Shown: piece after piece, positions 35,855-45,751 of the stretch
How positions within the stretch are numbered: position 1 is the first letter of the stretch
How the letters are laid out: each line of letters starts with the position of its first letter
Assembly (NCBI GenBank): GCA_012521705.1
Contig: JAAYLX010000032.1
Coordinates: 1 to 63,993, forward strand
Direction of reading: 5' to 3'
Source: Clostridiaceae bacterium
GTDB lineage: Bacteria; Bacillota; Clostridia; DSM-8532
DNA length: 63,993 nucleotides
Notes under the pieces: model-generated
What the model was told of the DNA's origin: nothing
The model's input: only the letters and a program-made list of their open reading frames with translations
The model's database searches: none
Translations under genes and position numbers: made by a program

Positions 35855-36008
35855 TGTTCCATCCTTCCTGCAGGAGCGCCCAAAAAAATATTCACACCCC
35901 CCTGGAAGGGTCATAGGTTACTTCGTAAGGGGCGTGGTCTATTTTCTGGATGCCTCCGACAAAGATATTATTTGCAAAAGCAATATATGTGAAAAGTATA
36001 CTTATGTT

Positions 36009-36341
36009 TTACGGGCAATATGTTCTGAAAAAACAAGTCCTGTTTCCAGTGTGGCAGGCCGCGCCGCTTTGAATGACCTTTGCCAGCAAGGTGTCCCCGT
36101 CACAGTCCACTGAAAGTGAAACAAGCTCCTGAAAATGCCCGGAGGTCTCACCCTTAACCCAGAGTTTTTGCCTGCTTCTGCTGTAATATGTGAGCTTACG
36201 GGTTTTTAATGTGAGCCTTAAAGACTCCTCGTTCATCCAGGCCATCATGAGAACCTCATTGGTTTCATGGTCCTGCGCAATAACAGGGACAAGCCCCTGT
36301 TCATTATATTTGACTTCTTTCAAAAGGGTCTCAGTATCCAA
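36009..36341 (-). CDS. hisI: phosphoribosyl-AMP cyclohydrolase
   Basis: A 110-residue zinc/magnesium cyclohydrolase opening the adenine ring in histidine synthesis. The family core is complete: [30 protein letters not shown], the metal-binding DCDGDTLL, and [10 protein letters not shown]. The start is TTG with AAAGGTAGG upstream. It begins eight bases after hom, so hom-hisI-hisE is probably one unit. Confidence 0.95.
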   Translation of the reverse strand: MDTETLLKEVKYNEQGLVPVIAQDHETNEVLMMAWMNEESLRLTLKTRKLTYYSRSRQKLWVKGETSGHFQELVSLSVDCDGDTLLAKVIQSGAACHTGNRTCFFRTYCP

Positions 36342-36349
36342 ATCAGAAC

Positions 36350-37618
36350 CTACCTTTCAACCCGGATTAAACTCTCCACAGAAATTACCGCAGGTGACCG
36401 TTTTATCTCCTCAAGGGCTTCATGTATCCATTTTTCCCGGGCTTCATGGGTTATGAAAATAATTGTGGCGTGGTCATGATCTCTTTGTTTCTGCATAACC
36501 GTATCCAGACTCACATTGTGGCGTCCGAATATTCCTGCAATTTCAGCCAGCACGCCGGGCTTATCCAGTACTACAAGCCTCATATAGTATTCGTCAATCC
36601 AGTTGTCCTCAATCTCGGGCTTTTCCACCTCAAGCCTGAAACTGTGATGCGCGCCGTTATTCTGTCCGGCAGTGACTATATCGGATACAATGGCGCTGGC
36701 AGTGGGCAGGTCCCCGGCTCCACGGCCATAGAACATAATATCCCCGACCATGTCTCCTTTGATAAATATTGCGTTATATGAATCGCGAACCGCATAAAGA
36801 GGATGCGACAGCGGTATGAATGTCGGATGGACCCTTGCCTCGATTTTTCCGTTCAATTTCTTGGCAATGGCAAGAAGCTTAATCCCGAAGCCCAGTTCCT
36901 TGGCGTATTTAATGTCATCCGCAGCTACTCCCCTTATTCCTTCACAGTATATATTGTCAACCCTGACCCGGTTTCTGAAACACAGAGTTGAGAGGATGGA
37001 AAGTTTATAGCGGGCATCATAGCCTTCAATATCCGCAGTGGGATCCGGCTCTGCATAGCCCCTCCTCTGGGCTTCGCTCAGGACATCCTCAAAGGTTCTT
37101 CCTTCCTCGCTCATACGGGTCAATATGAAGTTGGTGGTACCATTAATAATACCCATAAGCGTCAGTATTCTGTTTGCCTGAAGGGATCTTCTCAGGGGCT
37201 TAATAATGGGAATTCCGCCCGCAACACTGGCTTCGAAATACAATCCCGCACCGGACCTCTTAGCTTCTTCCTCGAGCTCGTCCCAATGCTTTGCAATAAC
37301 TTCCTTATTGGCTGTTATTACAGATTTCCCACGTTTTAAAGCTTCGCTGATATACGTAAATGCCGGCATTTCGCCGCCCATAAATTCAGCGATAATATCT
37401 ATACTGCCATCATTTATGATTTGGTTAAAATCATCTGTCAGGAGGGCAGGGTCTACTTCAACGCTTCTTTTTTTCTTTAAATTACGGACCAGTATTCTCT
37501 TTACTTCTATCTCCATGCCTTCACGGCATTTTATAAGTTCTCCGTTTTCCTGGAGCACTTTCATGACACCGCTTCCTATGTTGCCAAGGCCAAGGAGAGC
37601 CACTCCGATCTTCTTCAT
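36350..37618 (-). CDS. hom: homoserine dehydrogenase
   Basis: A 422-residue enzyme reducing aspartate semialdehyde to homoserine for threonine and methionine synthesis. The N-terminal NAD(P) motif is [11 protein letters not shown] at residues 8-18. Catalytic-region sequences include [14 protein letters not shown] and the [14 protein letters not shown] motif. A C-terminal ACT domain begins near residue 350 ([19 protein letters not shown]) and should sense an amino acid, usually threonine. ATG with GGGAG upstream. It heads an operon with hisI and hisE; no T-box or riboswitch is seen. Confidence 0.97.
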   Translation of the reverse strand: MKKIGVALLGLGNIGSGVMKVLQENGELIKCREGMEIEVKRILVRNLKKKRSVEVDPALLTDDFNQIINDGSIDIIAEFMGGEMPAFTYISEALKRGKSVITANKEVIAKHWDELEEEAKRSGAGLYFEASVAGGIPIIKPLRRSLQANRILTLMGIINGTTNFILTRMSEEGRTFEDVLSEAQRRGYAEPDPTADIEGYDARYKLSILSTLCFRNRVRVDNIYCEGIRGVAADDIKYAKELGFGIKLLAIAKKLNGKIEARVHPTFIPLSHPLYAVRDSYNAIFIKGDMVGDIMFYGRGAGDLPTASAIVSDIVTAGQNNGAHHSFRLEVEKPEIEDNWIDEYYMRLVVLDKPGVLAEIAGIFGRHNVSLDTVMQKQRDHDHATIIFITHEAREKWIHEALEEIKRSPAVISVESLIRVER

Positions 37619-37646
37619 CGACTTTATCTCCCTTCATTTTCAAACT

Positions 37647-37675
37647 ATTATACCAAATGTTTAAAAAAGGTTTAA
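37647..37675 (-). promoter_or_regulatory. promoter of hom-hisI-hisE
   Basis: A perfect TATAAT at 37647-37652 lies 17 bases after a weak -35 (TTAAAC), 28 bases before the hom start. The weak -35 leaves the assignment moderate. Confidence 0.5.
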
Positions 37676-37716
37676 TAGTTTTCTTAAATCCGGATAACCT
37701 TCGAGAAATATGTTAT

Positions 37717-37748
37717 GCCTTGTTATATAAGGCAGGTTTTATTATAAT
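37717..37748 (+). promoter_or_regulatory. promoter with overlapping inverted repeat for the phosphoesterase
   Basis: TTGTTA, 17 bases, TATAAT on the plus strand. The inverted repeat GCCTT-GTTATAT-AAGGC (37717-37733) covers the -35 box and could be an operator. Confidence 0.5.
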
Positions 37749-37851
37749 AGGTTAATAACTTTATAATTAAAATAATATTAAAATAATATTTCATAAAATA
37801 AAAGGCGTCTTTTTGAAAAAACACCGTAAACTTACCATTTTGGAGGCCTAC

Positions 37852-38457
37852 ATGCGCATTTTGCTTTTGTCCGATGTGGAAAGCGAATACATCTGGGACT
37901 ATTTCAATGCAGAAAAATTCTCAGATATAGACCTTGTAATCTCCTGCGGAGATCTGAAAAGCGAATATCTCACTTTTATCGCCACTATGGTAAATGCTCC
38001 TGTTTTCTATGTCCACGGCAATCATGACAGACAATACGAGAAAACTCCCCCTGAAGGCTGCGATAACATAGAGGATAAACTTGTTGAATTCAAGGGTTTA
38101 AGAATAATCGGCCTTGGGGGATCAATGAAGTACAACGACAACCCGTTTTACGCAAGGCCTCCTTATCAATGCACAGAGCAACAAATGGAATGGAGAATCC
38201 GCAGGCTGGCACCAAAACTGTTTTTCTCCAAGGGCTTTGACATACTGGTAACTCATGCTCCGGCTTTCGGGCTGGGAGACGGCAGTGATCTGTGCCATAC
38301 GGGCTTTAAAGCCTTCCGCAAATTGCTTGACAAGTACAGCCCCAAATATATGTTCCACGGCCACATGCATCTGGGCTATGGCCGCGGAAAACGTACTTTA
38401 ATTCACAACAATACAAAGATTATTGACGCTTTTAACTATTATATTGTGGAGATCTGA
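37852..38457 (+). CDS. calcineurin-like metallophosphoesterase
   Basis: A 201-residue cytosolic phosphoesterase with a full set of dinuclear-metal motifs: LLSDVES near the start, SCGDL near 32, VHGNHDRQ near 56, VTHAPAFG near 138 and FHGHMHLGYG near 175. The substrate is unknown; small family members include phosphodiesterases acting on nucleotides or protein phosphate. I chose the ATG at 37852 with GGAGG five bases upstream; a longer frame begins 13 codons earlier without a site. It is a single-gene unit on the plus strand, converging on the ParB/BMP gene with only three bases between. Confidence 0.87.
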   Translation: MRILLLSDVESEYIWDYFNAEKFSDIDLVISCGDLKSEYLTFIATMVNAPVFYVHGNHDRQYEKTPPEGCDNIEDKLVEFKGLRIIGLGGSMKYNDNPFYARPPYQCTEQQMEWRIRRLAPKLFFSKGFDILVTHAPAFGLGDGSDLCHTGFKAFRKLLDKYSPKYMFHGHMHLGYGRGKRTLIHNNTKIIDAFNYYIVEI

Positions 38458-38460
38458 ATT

Positions 38461-40413
38461 TCAAATTATCCTTCCGGTTGATAAATCATAAAACGACCTG
38501 AATTCCTTCATATCCGGAAGATTGCCCACTATGCCCTCAACAAGCCAATCCATATTAAGGATTTGCTCCCTTTGAAGGACTTCCCCATCGCTGACCACGG
38601 TTTTCCCGTTCTGGTCCTGGATCGGGCCAATAAATACTTTATAATTCTTCGAAATCAGGGATGATTTCACAAACTCAATGAGTTTGCAGGTTTCTATGGG
38701 CAAGTGGTTTTTGGCATAGAAGAAATCCAGTAATCCCGAGTCAAGACCCCACCAGTAATTACGGACGCGCCCGGTGATTGCATTATCTTCGCCCAATTTT
38801 GTGCTTCCGGCAAGGACGCTTCTTATATATTTCTCGTAAAAAATTCCCCAATTCCATACTGGTACTGCAAGATATGTATCGGGTACGATATCACCATTAT
38901 CAAGTACTTTCAGGGTATAAACCCCGTATTCCCGTGAGAAACGCCTGTTGGCAAGGGTGTTATGGTGGGACACAATATCCACACCGCTTTCCAAAAGCTC
39001 CCTTGAGAACTGCTGGGTGTAATCTTTGACATTCCAGTCAAGAGCCCATTTAAGATAAACCTTAACCCTTGGATTCACCATTCTGGCCCCAAGGGTAAAT
39101 GCGTTCACACCGCTTATGATATCGTTGTCCGGCAAGGGGGCTATGTACCCCAGCTTATCGTTCTTTGTCAGTACGCCTGCGACGATACCGCTTAGGAACC
39201 TTGGTTCATGTATGCGTCCAAAATAGGTGTTTACATGCTTGAATGAATGAGCAAAGGAACAATTCAAAAAGTTGCAGTCCTCATTGGCCATGGCAGCCTT
39301 AAGTGTCGCATTCAAAAGCGGAGGCGCCGTTGTGAAAATAACCTGGCATCCTTCATCCACCATTTTCTGAAGAACATTTGCCGCCTGGTCGTTATCTTTT
39401 ATATTGAATTCGGCAACTGTGGTTACATTGTCTTTCAGTTCATTTTGGAGGTGCATCCTTCCAAGTTCGTGGGAATATGTCCAGCTTGAAGTCTTGCCGT
39501 CGGACACATGGGCAAAACCTACCTTAATATGCTCTGATTTTAACCTGTGGGTAAGTATGCCAAAAAGCCCTTTTTCAAGTTTGAAGCTGGGGCTTTGCTG
39601 TATGTCAACGGTTTCGGTTTCGGAATAGAACCTGAGCTCAGCAAGGAGCCTCCAAATCTTCTCTTTCAGCTCTTCTTCTGTGAAATCTGTGTTTACACCA
39701 TGTATCTTAATAAAATCAAGGAAGGCGTCCCCGGTTGTTATGGGAAGGGTATTGCCGCCAAGCTGGTAAAACGCATTTCTGAACATATTATAAACTGAAT
39801 TGGTAAAATACTTGAATCTGTCTTTGGCGTCTATTAATGGAGTTTTGGGCTGAAAATCCTTTATTAATTCCCATAACTCGTCAAAGCTGTTTTCACGGGA
39901 CAGCCATATATCATTTATTCCGGTTTTTTTATGGAAGTCCATGAACTCGTAATACAGCCGGATGTCCTTGTCTTCCTCATCATACTTGGGTACAAGTCTG
40001 GTTACATGCGCCGGAAAAGAGAAAATGTCGAGGTATTTGAGCACGCTGATTCTCTTGTTCCCTTCAATAACATAGAACCAGTTTAGATATTCATAAACCT
40101 TGACAGGATCCCTTAGCCCCTCCTTGTTCTGAATATCGCATACCTTTTGCCATTTAATTGCGAACTCGGAGTTTGGATCCATGATGGGCATAAAATTGCG
40201 TGCAAAAGAAATACTTCTCAGATAGGAATACGTTCCCTTGATTTTTCTCAGAGGAATATCTGAAATTCCCAAATCTACTTCAGAAACTATATCAATATTT
40301 TTTAAAATGCCGTCAAGAAAAGGAAGATACCCGTTACGTCCCTGGGATATGCAACCGGAATACTCCTTAAGTCCGTACTTTCTGGCATTTATATACTCGG
40401 TCATATCTGACAT
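38461..40413 (-). CDS. ParB-like domain fused to a BMP/PnrA-like ligand-binding domain
   Basis: A 650-residue protein with an uncommon build. Residues about 50-145 resemble a ParB/sulfiredoxin-type domain (DIPLRKIKGTYSYLRS, then FYVIEGNKRISVLKYLD at about 113-129). Residues about 296-570 resemble the BMP/Med family of nucleoside- or purine-binding proteins (HIKVGFAHVSDGK, FGRIHEPRFLSGIVAGVLT). BMP proteins are normally secreted lipoproteins, but this one has no signal peptide or lipobox, so a cytosolic ligand sensor is likely. ATG at 40413 with TAAGGAGTG upstream. It begins right after the DUF402 gene. Confidence 0.8.
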   Translation of the reverse strand: MSDMTEYINARKYGLKEYSGCISQGRNGYLPFLDGILKNIDIVSEVDLGISDIPLRKIKGTYSYLRSISFARNFMPIMDPNSEFAIKWQKVCDIQNKEGLRDPVKVYEYLNWFYVIEGNKRISVLKYLDIFSFPAHVTRLVPKYDEEDKDIRLYYEFMDFHKKTGINDIWLSRENSFDELWELIKDFQPKTPLIDAKDRFKYFTNSVYNMFRNAFYQLGGNTLPITTGDAFLDFIKIHGVNTDFTEEELKEKIWRLLAELRFYSETETVDIQQSPSFKLEKGLFGILTHRLKSEHIKVGFAHVSDGKTSSWTYSHELGRMHLQNELKDNVTTVAEFNIKDNDQAANVLQKMVDEGCQVIFTTAPPLLNATLKAAMANEDCNFLNCSFAHSFKHVNTYFGRIHEPRFLSGIVAGVLTKNDKLGYIAPLPDNDIISGVNAFTLGARMVNPRVKVYLKWALDWNVKDYTQQFSRELLESGVDIVSHHNTLANRRFSREYGVYTLKVLDNGDIVPDTYLAVPVWNWGIFYEKYIRSVLAGSTKLGEDNAITGRVRNYWWGLDSGLLDFFYAKNHLPIETCKLIEFVKSSLISKNYKVFIGPIQDQNGKTVVSDGEVLQREQILNMDWLVEGIVGNLPDMKEFRSFYDLSTGRII

Positions 40414-40414
40414 G

Positions 40415-40897
40415 CTAACACTCCTTACCCGTAAGTTTCCTGATAATACTCCTGGTGTATGAGGGCAAGTCATTTTTATATGCAAAACTCAGCAAATTAT
40501 TAGTTCTTTTCAATGACATTAAAACCTGTTCTTCTGTTATCATCCCCTGACTAAACGCTTCAGCCAGTTCATCCAGGTCCAGGACTTCGATGCTGTCCTT
40601 GTTAATTCTTATATCGGTCAGTAAGTCATAAAGGTAATAAGTATCATTTTCTATGTCATAATCTATGTCAATAATATCGCAATACCAATACTTTATGTTT
40701 TTATCCTCGTCCATCATGCCGCTTATTTTCCAGCCCTCATCTATAAAAACGCAGGAAATCCCGAATGAAATATCATCCCGTTTTTTAATGGGCACCCATT
40801 CGGTTACAATGTATTTATCGTCCCTGAAAAGCAGTGTGTCTCCTGACAAATCAACCTTTTCAAAAGGCATGTATCTTATCCTGAATATTTTCGGCAT
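40415..40897 (-). CDS. DUF402-domain protein
   Basis: A 160-residue protein of the DUF402 family. The core reads YWYCDIIDIDYDIENDTYYLYDLLTDIRI, followed by the conserved LDLDELAEAFSQGMITEEQ. Characterised DUF402/FomD-like proteins are metal-dependent nucleotide phosphohydrolases, so a nucleotide substrate is possible. I chose the ATG at 40897 with AGGGGTGG upstream. One base separates its stop from the ParB/BMP gene, so the two are co-transcribed from the promoter at 40925-40952. The shared nucleotide theme (BMP domains bind nucleosides) is suggestive only. Confidence 0.82.
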   Translation of the reverse strand: MPKIFRIRYMPFEKVDLSGDTLLFRDDKYIVTEWVPIKKRDDISFGISCVFIDEGWKISGMMDEDKNIKYWYCDIIDIDYDIENDTYYLYDLLTDIRINKDSIEVLDLDELAEAFSQGMITEEQVLMSLKRTNNLLSFAYKNDLPSYTRSIIRKLTGKEC

Positions 40898-40924
40898 GGT
40901 GGCCACCCCTTCGCCTTTTTTTAC

Positions 40925-40952
40925 ATTATATCTGAATTTGTGGCAATGACAA
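40925..40952 (-). promoter_or_regulatory. promoter of the DUF402 - ParB/BMP pair
   Basis: TTGTCA, 16 bases and a perfect TATAAT on the minus strand, 27 bases before the DUF402 start. Confidence 0.65.
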
Positions 40953-41144
40953 TATACCAAAACAAGAAAATGTTACCTGATTTAATTTTAAATATGTTAA
41001 TTTTTACAACTTTATTCATCGGGCAATTGTAAATACATGCCCGGGACTTTCCTCCTGTGACAACAATCACAAATTATTTATGGATTAGAGTATATAATAA
41101 GATTAAATCACAGGATTATAATGGTACACAGGAGGATTACGGTT

Positions 41145-41483
41145 ATGGATAAATTAATAAAAAATATTGAGTTTTCCAAGGTCATTGAGATGGAATCCTT
41201 AGTTTCATATCAGGAAGGACAGGTTGTAAGCAGAACTTTGGCACAGGGCAAAAATATGAGCTTAACTTTATTTGCCTTTGACAAGGGAGAGGAAATAAGT
41301 TCACATTCTTCAAAAGGCGATGCCATGGTCTATTTGCTTGACGGCGAGGCGGAGATTACTATCGGTGATAATACCTATATTGTCAATAAAGGCGAGACCA
41401 TAGTAATGCCAGCTGGAATACCTCATGCCCTTATGGCCAGGGAGCAGTTTAAAATGCTCCTGATAGTAGTGTTCAATCCCTGA
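41145..41483 (+). CDS. cupin-domain protein
   Basis: A 112-residue single-domain cupin. The first cupin motif is EEISSHSSKGDAMVYLLDGEAEI, with one His and an acidic residue; the second is MPAGIPHALMA, which keeps the typical PxxxPHA. A metal site is possible but the first motif has fewer His residues than usual. Function unknown: small cupins serve as sugar or ligand binders or enzymes. I chose the ATG at 41145 with AGGAGG nine bases upstream. It is monocistronic. Confidence 0.87.
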   Translation: MDKLIKNIEFSKVIEMESLVSYQEGQVVSRTLAQGKNMSLTLFAFDKGEEISSHSSKGDAMVYLLDGEAEITIGDNTYIVNKGETIVMPAGIPHALMAREQFKMLLIVVFNP

Positions 41484-41693
41484 TTCTGCTAAAGGTAATA
41501 CCTGACAGTTCGGCACAAGTCAAAGTGGCGTAGATATTAATTCCTGCGCGAAACAAGAAAACTCCGGGCTATAAACAGGCATGACAATTGTTTTATGTAT
41601 TACTATATCTTTACCACCATTTAATGCCAAACTTTCAGGACTATATTCGGCTTGTTTGTGTGCTGGGCTATAATAGGGCTTCATTGGGTAATA

Positions 41694-41702
41694 TGCTATA
41701 AT
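41694..41702 (+). promoter_or_regulatory. extended -10 promoter element
   Basis: TGCTATAAT is a full extended -10 about 38 bases before the Cys-rich gene. A second TATAAT lies 28 bases upstream (41669). No good -35 hexamer is visible. Confidence 0.45.
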
Positions 41703-41740
41703 CTCAAATAAAAGGACCTAGAAAGGCGGCAGCCACACAA

Positions 41741-42100
41741 ATGAAGAAAGCAGAAAAACTTAAACAAAAAGTACGGCCCCAGGAAAAAATCAAGCCAGTC
41801 AAAAGAGCCTGCAAAAATTGTTTAAAAGGTGTACTCCTATGCTTTAACAATGATGTCCTGTGCCGTGAGAAGGGAATCGTGTCTGGGGACTATTGCTGCT
41901 CGTCACACCGGTTTTTTCAATTTGATGAATTTAACAAGGTAGCTTCATTCAGATGTTCTGATTGTGAGTTTTTTATACTTCACCCCAATGAACACATACC
42001 TACTTATGGAGTGTGTGATCTTTTTTCAGTCAGAAAATGTGACGGCAGCACCCGAAAAGCGTGCTCCAAATTTCTGCGGCGAAGGGATTATTCTGCCTGA
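41741..42100 (+). CDS. Cys-rich small protein, possible tandem metal-binding domains
   Basis: A 119-residue protein with a basic N-terminus and eleven cysteines. They appear as two similar halves: CKNC...LLC...VLC...YCCSSHRFF (residues 24-58) and CSDC...GVC...RKC...KACSKF (residues 72-112). Each could hold a zinc or iron-sulfur centre. I do not recognise the family. ATG start; the ribosome site AAGGCGG is 11 bases upstream, a bit far. A strong terminator follows. It converges with rpoC. Confidence 0.75.
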   Translation: MKKAEKLKQKVRPQEKIKPVKRACKNCLKGVLLCFNNDVLCREKGIVSGDYCCSSHRFFQFDEFNKVASFRCSDCEFFILHPNEHIPTYGVCDLFSVRKCDGSTRKACSKFLRRRDYSA

Positions 42101-42130
42101 AGTAATTGATTCAGGTCTCACAAAAATAAA

Positions 42131-42163
42131 ACCGCTGGGTTTAATCCCAGCGGTATTTCTTTT
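42131..42163. terminator. bidirectional terminator between the Cys-rich gene and rpoC
   Basis: CCGCTGGG-TTTAAT-CCCAGCGG, 8-bp GC-rich stem, with a T-rich tract on the plus side and TTTTATTTTT on the minus side. It ends rpoBC and the convergent small gene. Confidence 0.92.
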
Positions 42164-42197
42164 ATTAAATTATTCTTTTCCCTATGCAATTGAAAGA

Positions 42198-45100
42198 CTA
42201 TTGCTCGTTGTCATTGACAACAAGCTCAATATCTCTGTATTTCTGCATACCGGTACCTGCAGGAATGAGCTTACCGATGATGATGTTCTCTTTAAGACCA
42301 ATCAGCGGATCAATCTTACCTTTGATTGCTGCTTCGGTAAGAACTCTGGTTGTCTCCTGGAAGGATGCCGCAGACAGGAAGGACTCGGTTGCCAATGAAG
42401 CCTTTGTTATACCAAGGAGCGCCCTCTTTCCTGTTGCAGGTCTCAAGCCTTTTGCTTCAGCCTCTTTGTTTTTCTCCTCGAACTCGAACATATCTACGAG
42501 GCTTCCGGGAAGCATATCGGTATCTCCGGATTCGTCCACCTTGACCTTTCTGAGCATCTGACGGACAATAACCTCAATATGCTTGTCGTTGATGTCAACA
42601 CCCTGCAGTCTGTAAACTTTCTGGACTTCCTGCAGCAGATATCTCTGAACAGCCTGAACGCCCTTGATTTTCAGTATGTCATGCGGGTTGACTGAACCTT
42701 CGGTAAGTTCGTCACCGGCCTCAATCACATCACCGTCAGAAACTTTGATGGTTGAACCATAAGGTATGGGATAAGACTTAACCTCACCTGTCTCGTTATT
42801 GGTTACCTCAATATCACGCTTCTTCTTTGTATCTTTTATCTGGACGGTACCGGATATTTCAGATACAATCGCGAGTCCCTTAGGTTTGCGTGCCTCGAAC
42901 AATTCTTCAACACGCGGGAGACCCTGTGTAATATCTTCTCCGGCAACACCACCGGTATGGAAGGTACGCATTGTAAGCTGGGTACCGGGCTCACCGATTG
43001 ATTGTGCGGCGATAAATCCGACTGATTCACCAGCATTGCATTCCTCTCCGTTTGCGAGGTTAATACCGTAACACTTAGCACATACACCGATACGGGAGTG
43101 GCAATTTAGAACTGAACGTATTCTGGCCTTCTTGATACCAGCACTTTCGACTTTCTCAGCCATATCAGGTGTAATAAGTGTATCGGCCTTGACAATTACT
43201 TCATTTGTCTTTGGATCAATTATATCTACAGCTGCATAGCGGCCGGAAAGTCTTTCAGCGAGACTTTCAATTTCCTTACCGCTCACAACAATGGAAGAAA
43301 TCTCAATACTCTCTTTGGTTCCGCAGTCATGTTCGTAGATGATAACATCCTGTGAAACGTCAACCAGACGGCGGGTCAGGTAACCTGAGTCAGCGGTTCT
43401 GAGCGCGGTATCTGCCAGACCTTTTCTTGCACCGTGGGATGAAATAAAGTATTCCAAAACGTTCAGACCTTCACGGAAGTTGGATCTGATAGGAATTTCA
43501 ATAGTTTCACCGGAGGTGTCTGACATAAGACCACGCATACCGGCGAGCTGTCTGATCTGGTTGATGTTACCGCGGGCACCGGACTGGGACATCATGTAAA
43601 CCGGATTGAATCTGTCGAGAGAGTCAATCAGAGCTTTCTTGATGTCTTCACTGGTCTTGCTCCATGCAGTAATAATAGCATTCTTACGCTCTTCTTTGTT
43701 GTAAAGACCGTTCTTATAGTGTCTTTCGATCTCTTCAATTTTCTTGTCTGTTTCAGCAAGGTATTTCTGCTTAACTTCAGGGATAACCATGTCGGTAATA
43801 CCGATGGTTACTGCACTCTTGGTTGAGTACCTGAAGCCAAGAGCCTTAATGTCATCCAGAACTTTGGCGGTCTTGTGGCTTCCGTTAATCCTTATGCACC
43901 TGTCAATAATTCTTCCCAGTGCCTTTTTGTCAACAAGGAAGTCTATTTCATAATTGAACATGGTTTCGGGATCGGTTCTGTCCACAAAGCCCAGGTTCTG
44001 AGGAATAGCGTTGTTGAATATTATCTTTCCGACAGTGGTGTTAATGAGCTTGGACTTCTTGACACCATCTATCTCCTTGGTAATTCTGACCTTTATACGT
44101 GCATGCAGGCTGACAGCTTTCATTTCATAAGCCATGAGAGCCTCTTCAGGGCTTCCGAAGACTTTTCCTTCTCCAATAACGCCATTTGTTATATTGCCTT
44201 CGGCGTCTCTCTCAGCTTCCTTTTCAATGGTAAGATAGTAGCTTCCCAATACCATGTCCTGAGTAGGAACGGTAACAGGCTTACCATCCTGGGGTTTGAG
44301 AAGGTTATTGGCTGAAAGCATCAGCACACGTGCCTCGGCCTGAGCTTCTGCTGAAAGAGGTACGTGAACAGCCATCTGGTCGCCGTCGAAGTCAGCGTTA
44401 TAAGCTGTACAAACCAGTGGATGAAGCTTAATTGCACGTCCTTCAACAAGTACGGGCTCGAATGCCTGAATACCAAGTCTGTGGAGGGTAGGAGCACGGT
44501 TCAGAAGAACAGGATGTTCCTTGATAACTTCTTCAAGGACGTCCCAAACCTCTGTCCTTACTCTCTCAACCATACGTTTTGCGCTCTTAATGTTATGAGC
44601 GAGGTCTTTCTCAACAAGCCTCTTCATAACGAAAGGCTTGAAGAGTTCCAGTGCCATTTCCTTCGGAAGTCCGCACTGATATATCTTAAGCTCAGGACCA
44701 ACGACGATAACCGAACGTCCTGAATAGTCAACACGCTTACCAAGAAGGTTCTGACGGAAGCGTCCCTGCTTACCCTTTAACATATCGGACAGGGATTTAA
44801 GCGGTCTGTTTCCAGGGCCTGTAACAGGTCTTCCGCGACGGCCGTTATCTATAAGCGCGTCAACGGCTTCCTGGAGCATACGCTTTTCATTTCTGACAAT
44901 AATCTCAGGGGAACCGATGTCCAAAAGTCTCTTAAGACGATTGTTACGGTTGATAACCCTTCTGTAGAGATCGTTGAGGTCGGAAGTAGCAAAACGGCCA
45001 CCGTCCAGCTGCACCATAGGACGCAGTTCAGGAGGAATGACAGGAATAACATCCAGTATCATCCATTCAGGTTTGTTTCCTGAAGTACGGAAAGCTTCCA

Positions 45101-45737
45101 CTACTTCAAGGCGTTTAATGGCACGAATCTTCTTCTGGCCGTTGGAGGTCTCAACTTCCTCTCTGAGTTCCTTTGAAAGAGCATCAAGGTCGATTTTCTG
45201 AAGCAATTCCTTAATTGCTTCAGCACCCATACCGGCTCTGAAATTGTTGCCGAATTTTTCAAGGCTTTCACGATACTCTTTCTCGTTGAGAACCTGTTTT
45301 ACAGACAGCGGTGTGCTGCCCGGATCAATTACTATATATGATGCAAAGTAAAGCACCTTTTCAAGATTTCTTGGGGACATATCCAGGAGAAGTCCCATTC
45401 TGCTGGGAATTCCTTTAAAGTACCAGATATGGGATACCGGTGCGGCAAGTTCAATATGTCCCATGCGTTCACGACGAACCTTGGACTTTGTAACTTCAAC
45501 ACCGCAGCGGTCGCATATTATTCCCTTATAGCGAACACGCTTATATTTTCCGCAATGGCACTCCCAGTCCCTGGTAGGTCCAAATATTCTTTCACAGAAC
45601 AACCCGTCACGTTCAGGCTTCAAGGTTCTATAGTTAATAGTCTCCGGTTTTTTAACCTCTCCCCTTGACCATTCACGGATTTTTTCCGGAGAGGCAAGAC
45701 CTATTTTTATAGCATCAAAATTGTTTAACTCAAACAT
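42198..45737 (-). CDS. rpoC: DNA-directed RNA polymerase subunit beta'
   Basis: A 1179-residue beta' subunit, with the N-terminal zinc-binding [20 protein letters not shown] near residue 57 and the catalytic [14 protein letters not shown] near 450. The trigger-loop region is near [19 protein letters not shown]. The C-terminus ends in the usual [13 protein letters not shown] tail. I chose the ATG at 45737 with AAGGAGG upstream. It is 14 bases after rpoB. A terminator follows, so rpsL-rpsG are not part of this unit, unlike the common Firmicute order. Confidence 0.98.
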   Translation of the reverse strand: MFELNNFDAIKIGLASPEKIREWSRGEVKKPETINYRTLKPERDGLFCERIFGPTRDWECHCGKYKRVRYKGIICDRCGVEVTKSKVRRERMGHIELAAPVSHIWYFKGIPSRMGLLLDMSPRNLEKVLYFASYIVIDPGSTPLSVKQVLNEKEYRESLEKFGNNFRAGMGAEAIKELLQKIDLDALSKELREEVETSNGQKKIRAIKRLEVVEAFRTSGNKPEWMILDVIPVIPPELRPMVQLDGGRFATSDLNDLYRRVINRNNRLKRLLDIGSPEIIVRNEKRMLQEAVDALIDNGRRGRPVTGPGNRPLKSLSDMLKGKQGRFRQNLLGKRVDYSGRSVIVVGPELKIYQCGLPKEMALELFKPFVMKRLVEKDLAHNIKSAKRMVERVRTEVWDVLEEVIKEHPVLLNRAPTLHRLGIQAFEPVLVEGRAIKLHPLVCTAYNADFDGDQMAVHVPLSAEAQAEARVLMLSANNLLKPQDGKPVTVPTQDMVLGSYYLTIEKEAERDAEGNITNGVIGEGKVFGSPEEALMAYEMKAVSLHARIKVRITKEIDGVKKSKLINTTVGKIIFNNAIPQNLGFVDRTDPETMFNYEIDFLVDKKALGRIIDRCIRINGSHKTAKVLDDIKALGFRYSTKSAVTIGITDMVIPEVKQKYLAETDKKIEEIERHYKNGLYNKEERKNAIITAWSKTSEDIKKALIDSLDRFNPVYMMSQSGARGNINQIRQLAGMRGLMSDTSGETIEIPIRSNFREGLNVLEYFISSHGARKGLADTALRTADSGYLTRRLVDVSQDVIIYEHDCGTKESIEISSIVVSGKEIESLAERLSGRYAAVDIIDPKTNEVIVKADTLITPDMAEKVESAGIKKARIRSVLNCHSRIGVCAKCYGINLANGEECNAGESVGFIAAQSIGEPGTQLTMRTFHTGGVAGEDITQGLPRVEELFEARKPKGLAIVSEISGTVQIKDTKKKRDIEVTNNETGEVKSYPIPYGSTIKVSDGDVIEAGDELTEGSVNPHDILKIKGVQAVQRYLLQEVQKVYRLQGVDINDKHIEVIVRQMLRKVKVDESGDTDMLPGSLVDMFEFEEKNKEAEAKGLRPATGKRALLGITKASLATESFLSAASFQETTRVLTEAAIKGKIDPLIGLKENIIIGKLIPAGTGMQKYRDIELVVNDNEQ

Positions 45738-45751
45738 CCTTGTCACCCTCC

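Noticed and set aside
41021..41045. GGGCA/TGCCC inverted repeat upstream of the cupin gene
   Set aside because: Five-base arms with a 12-base loop are within chance expectation.
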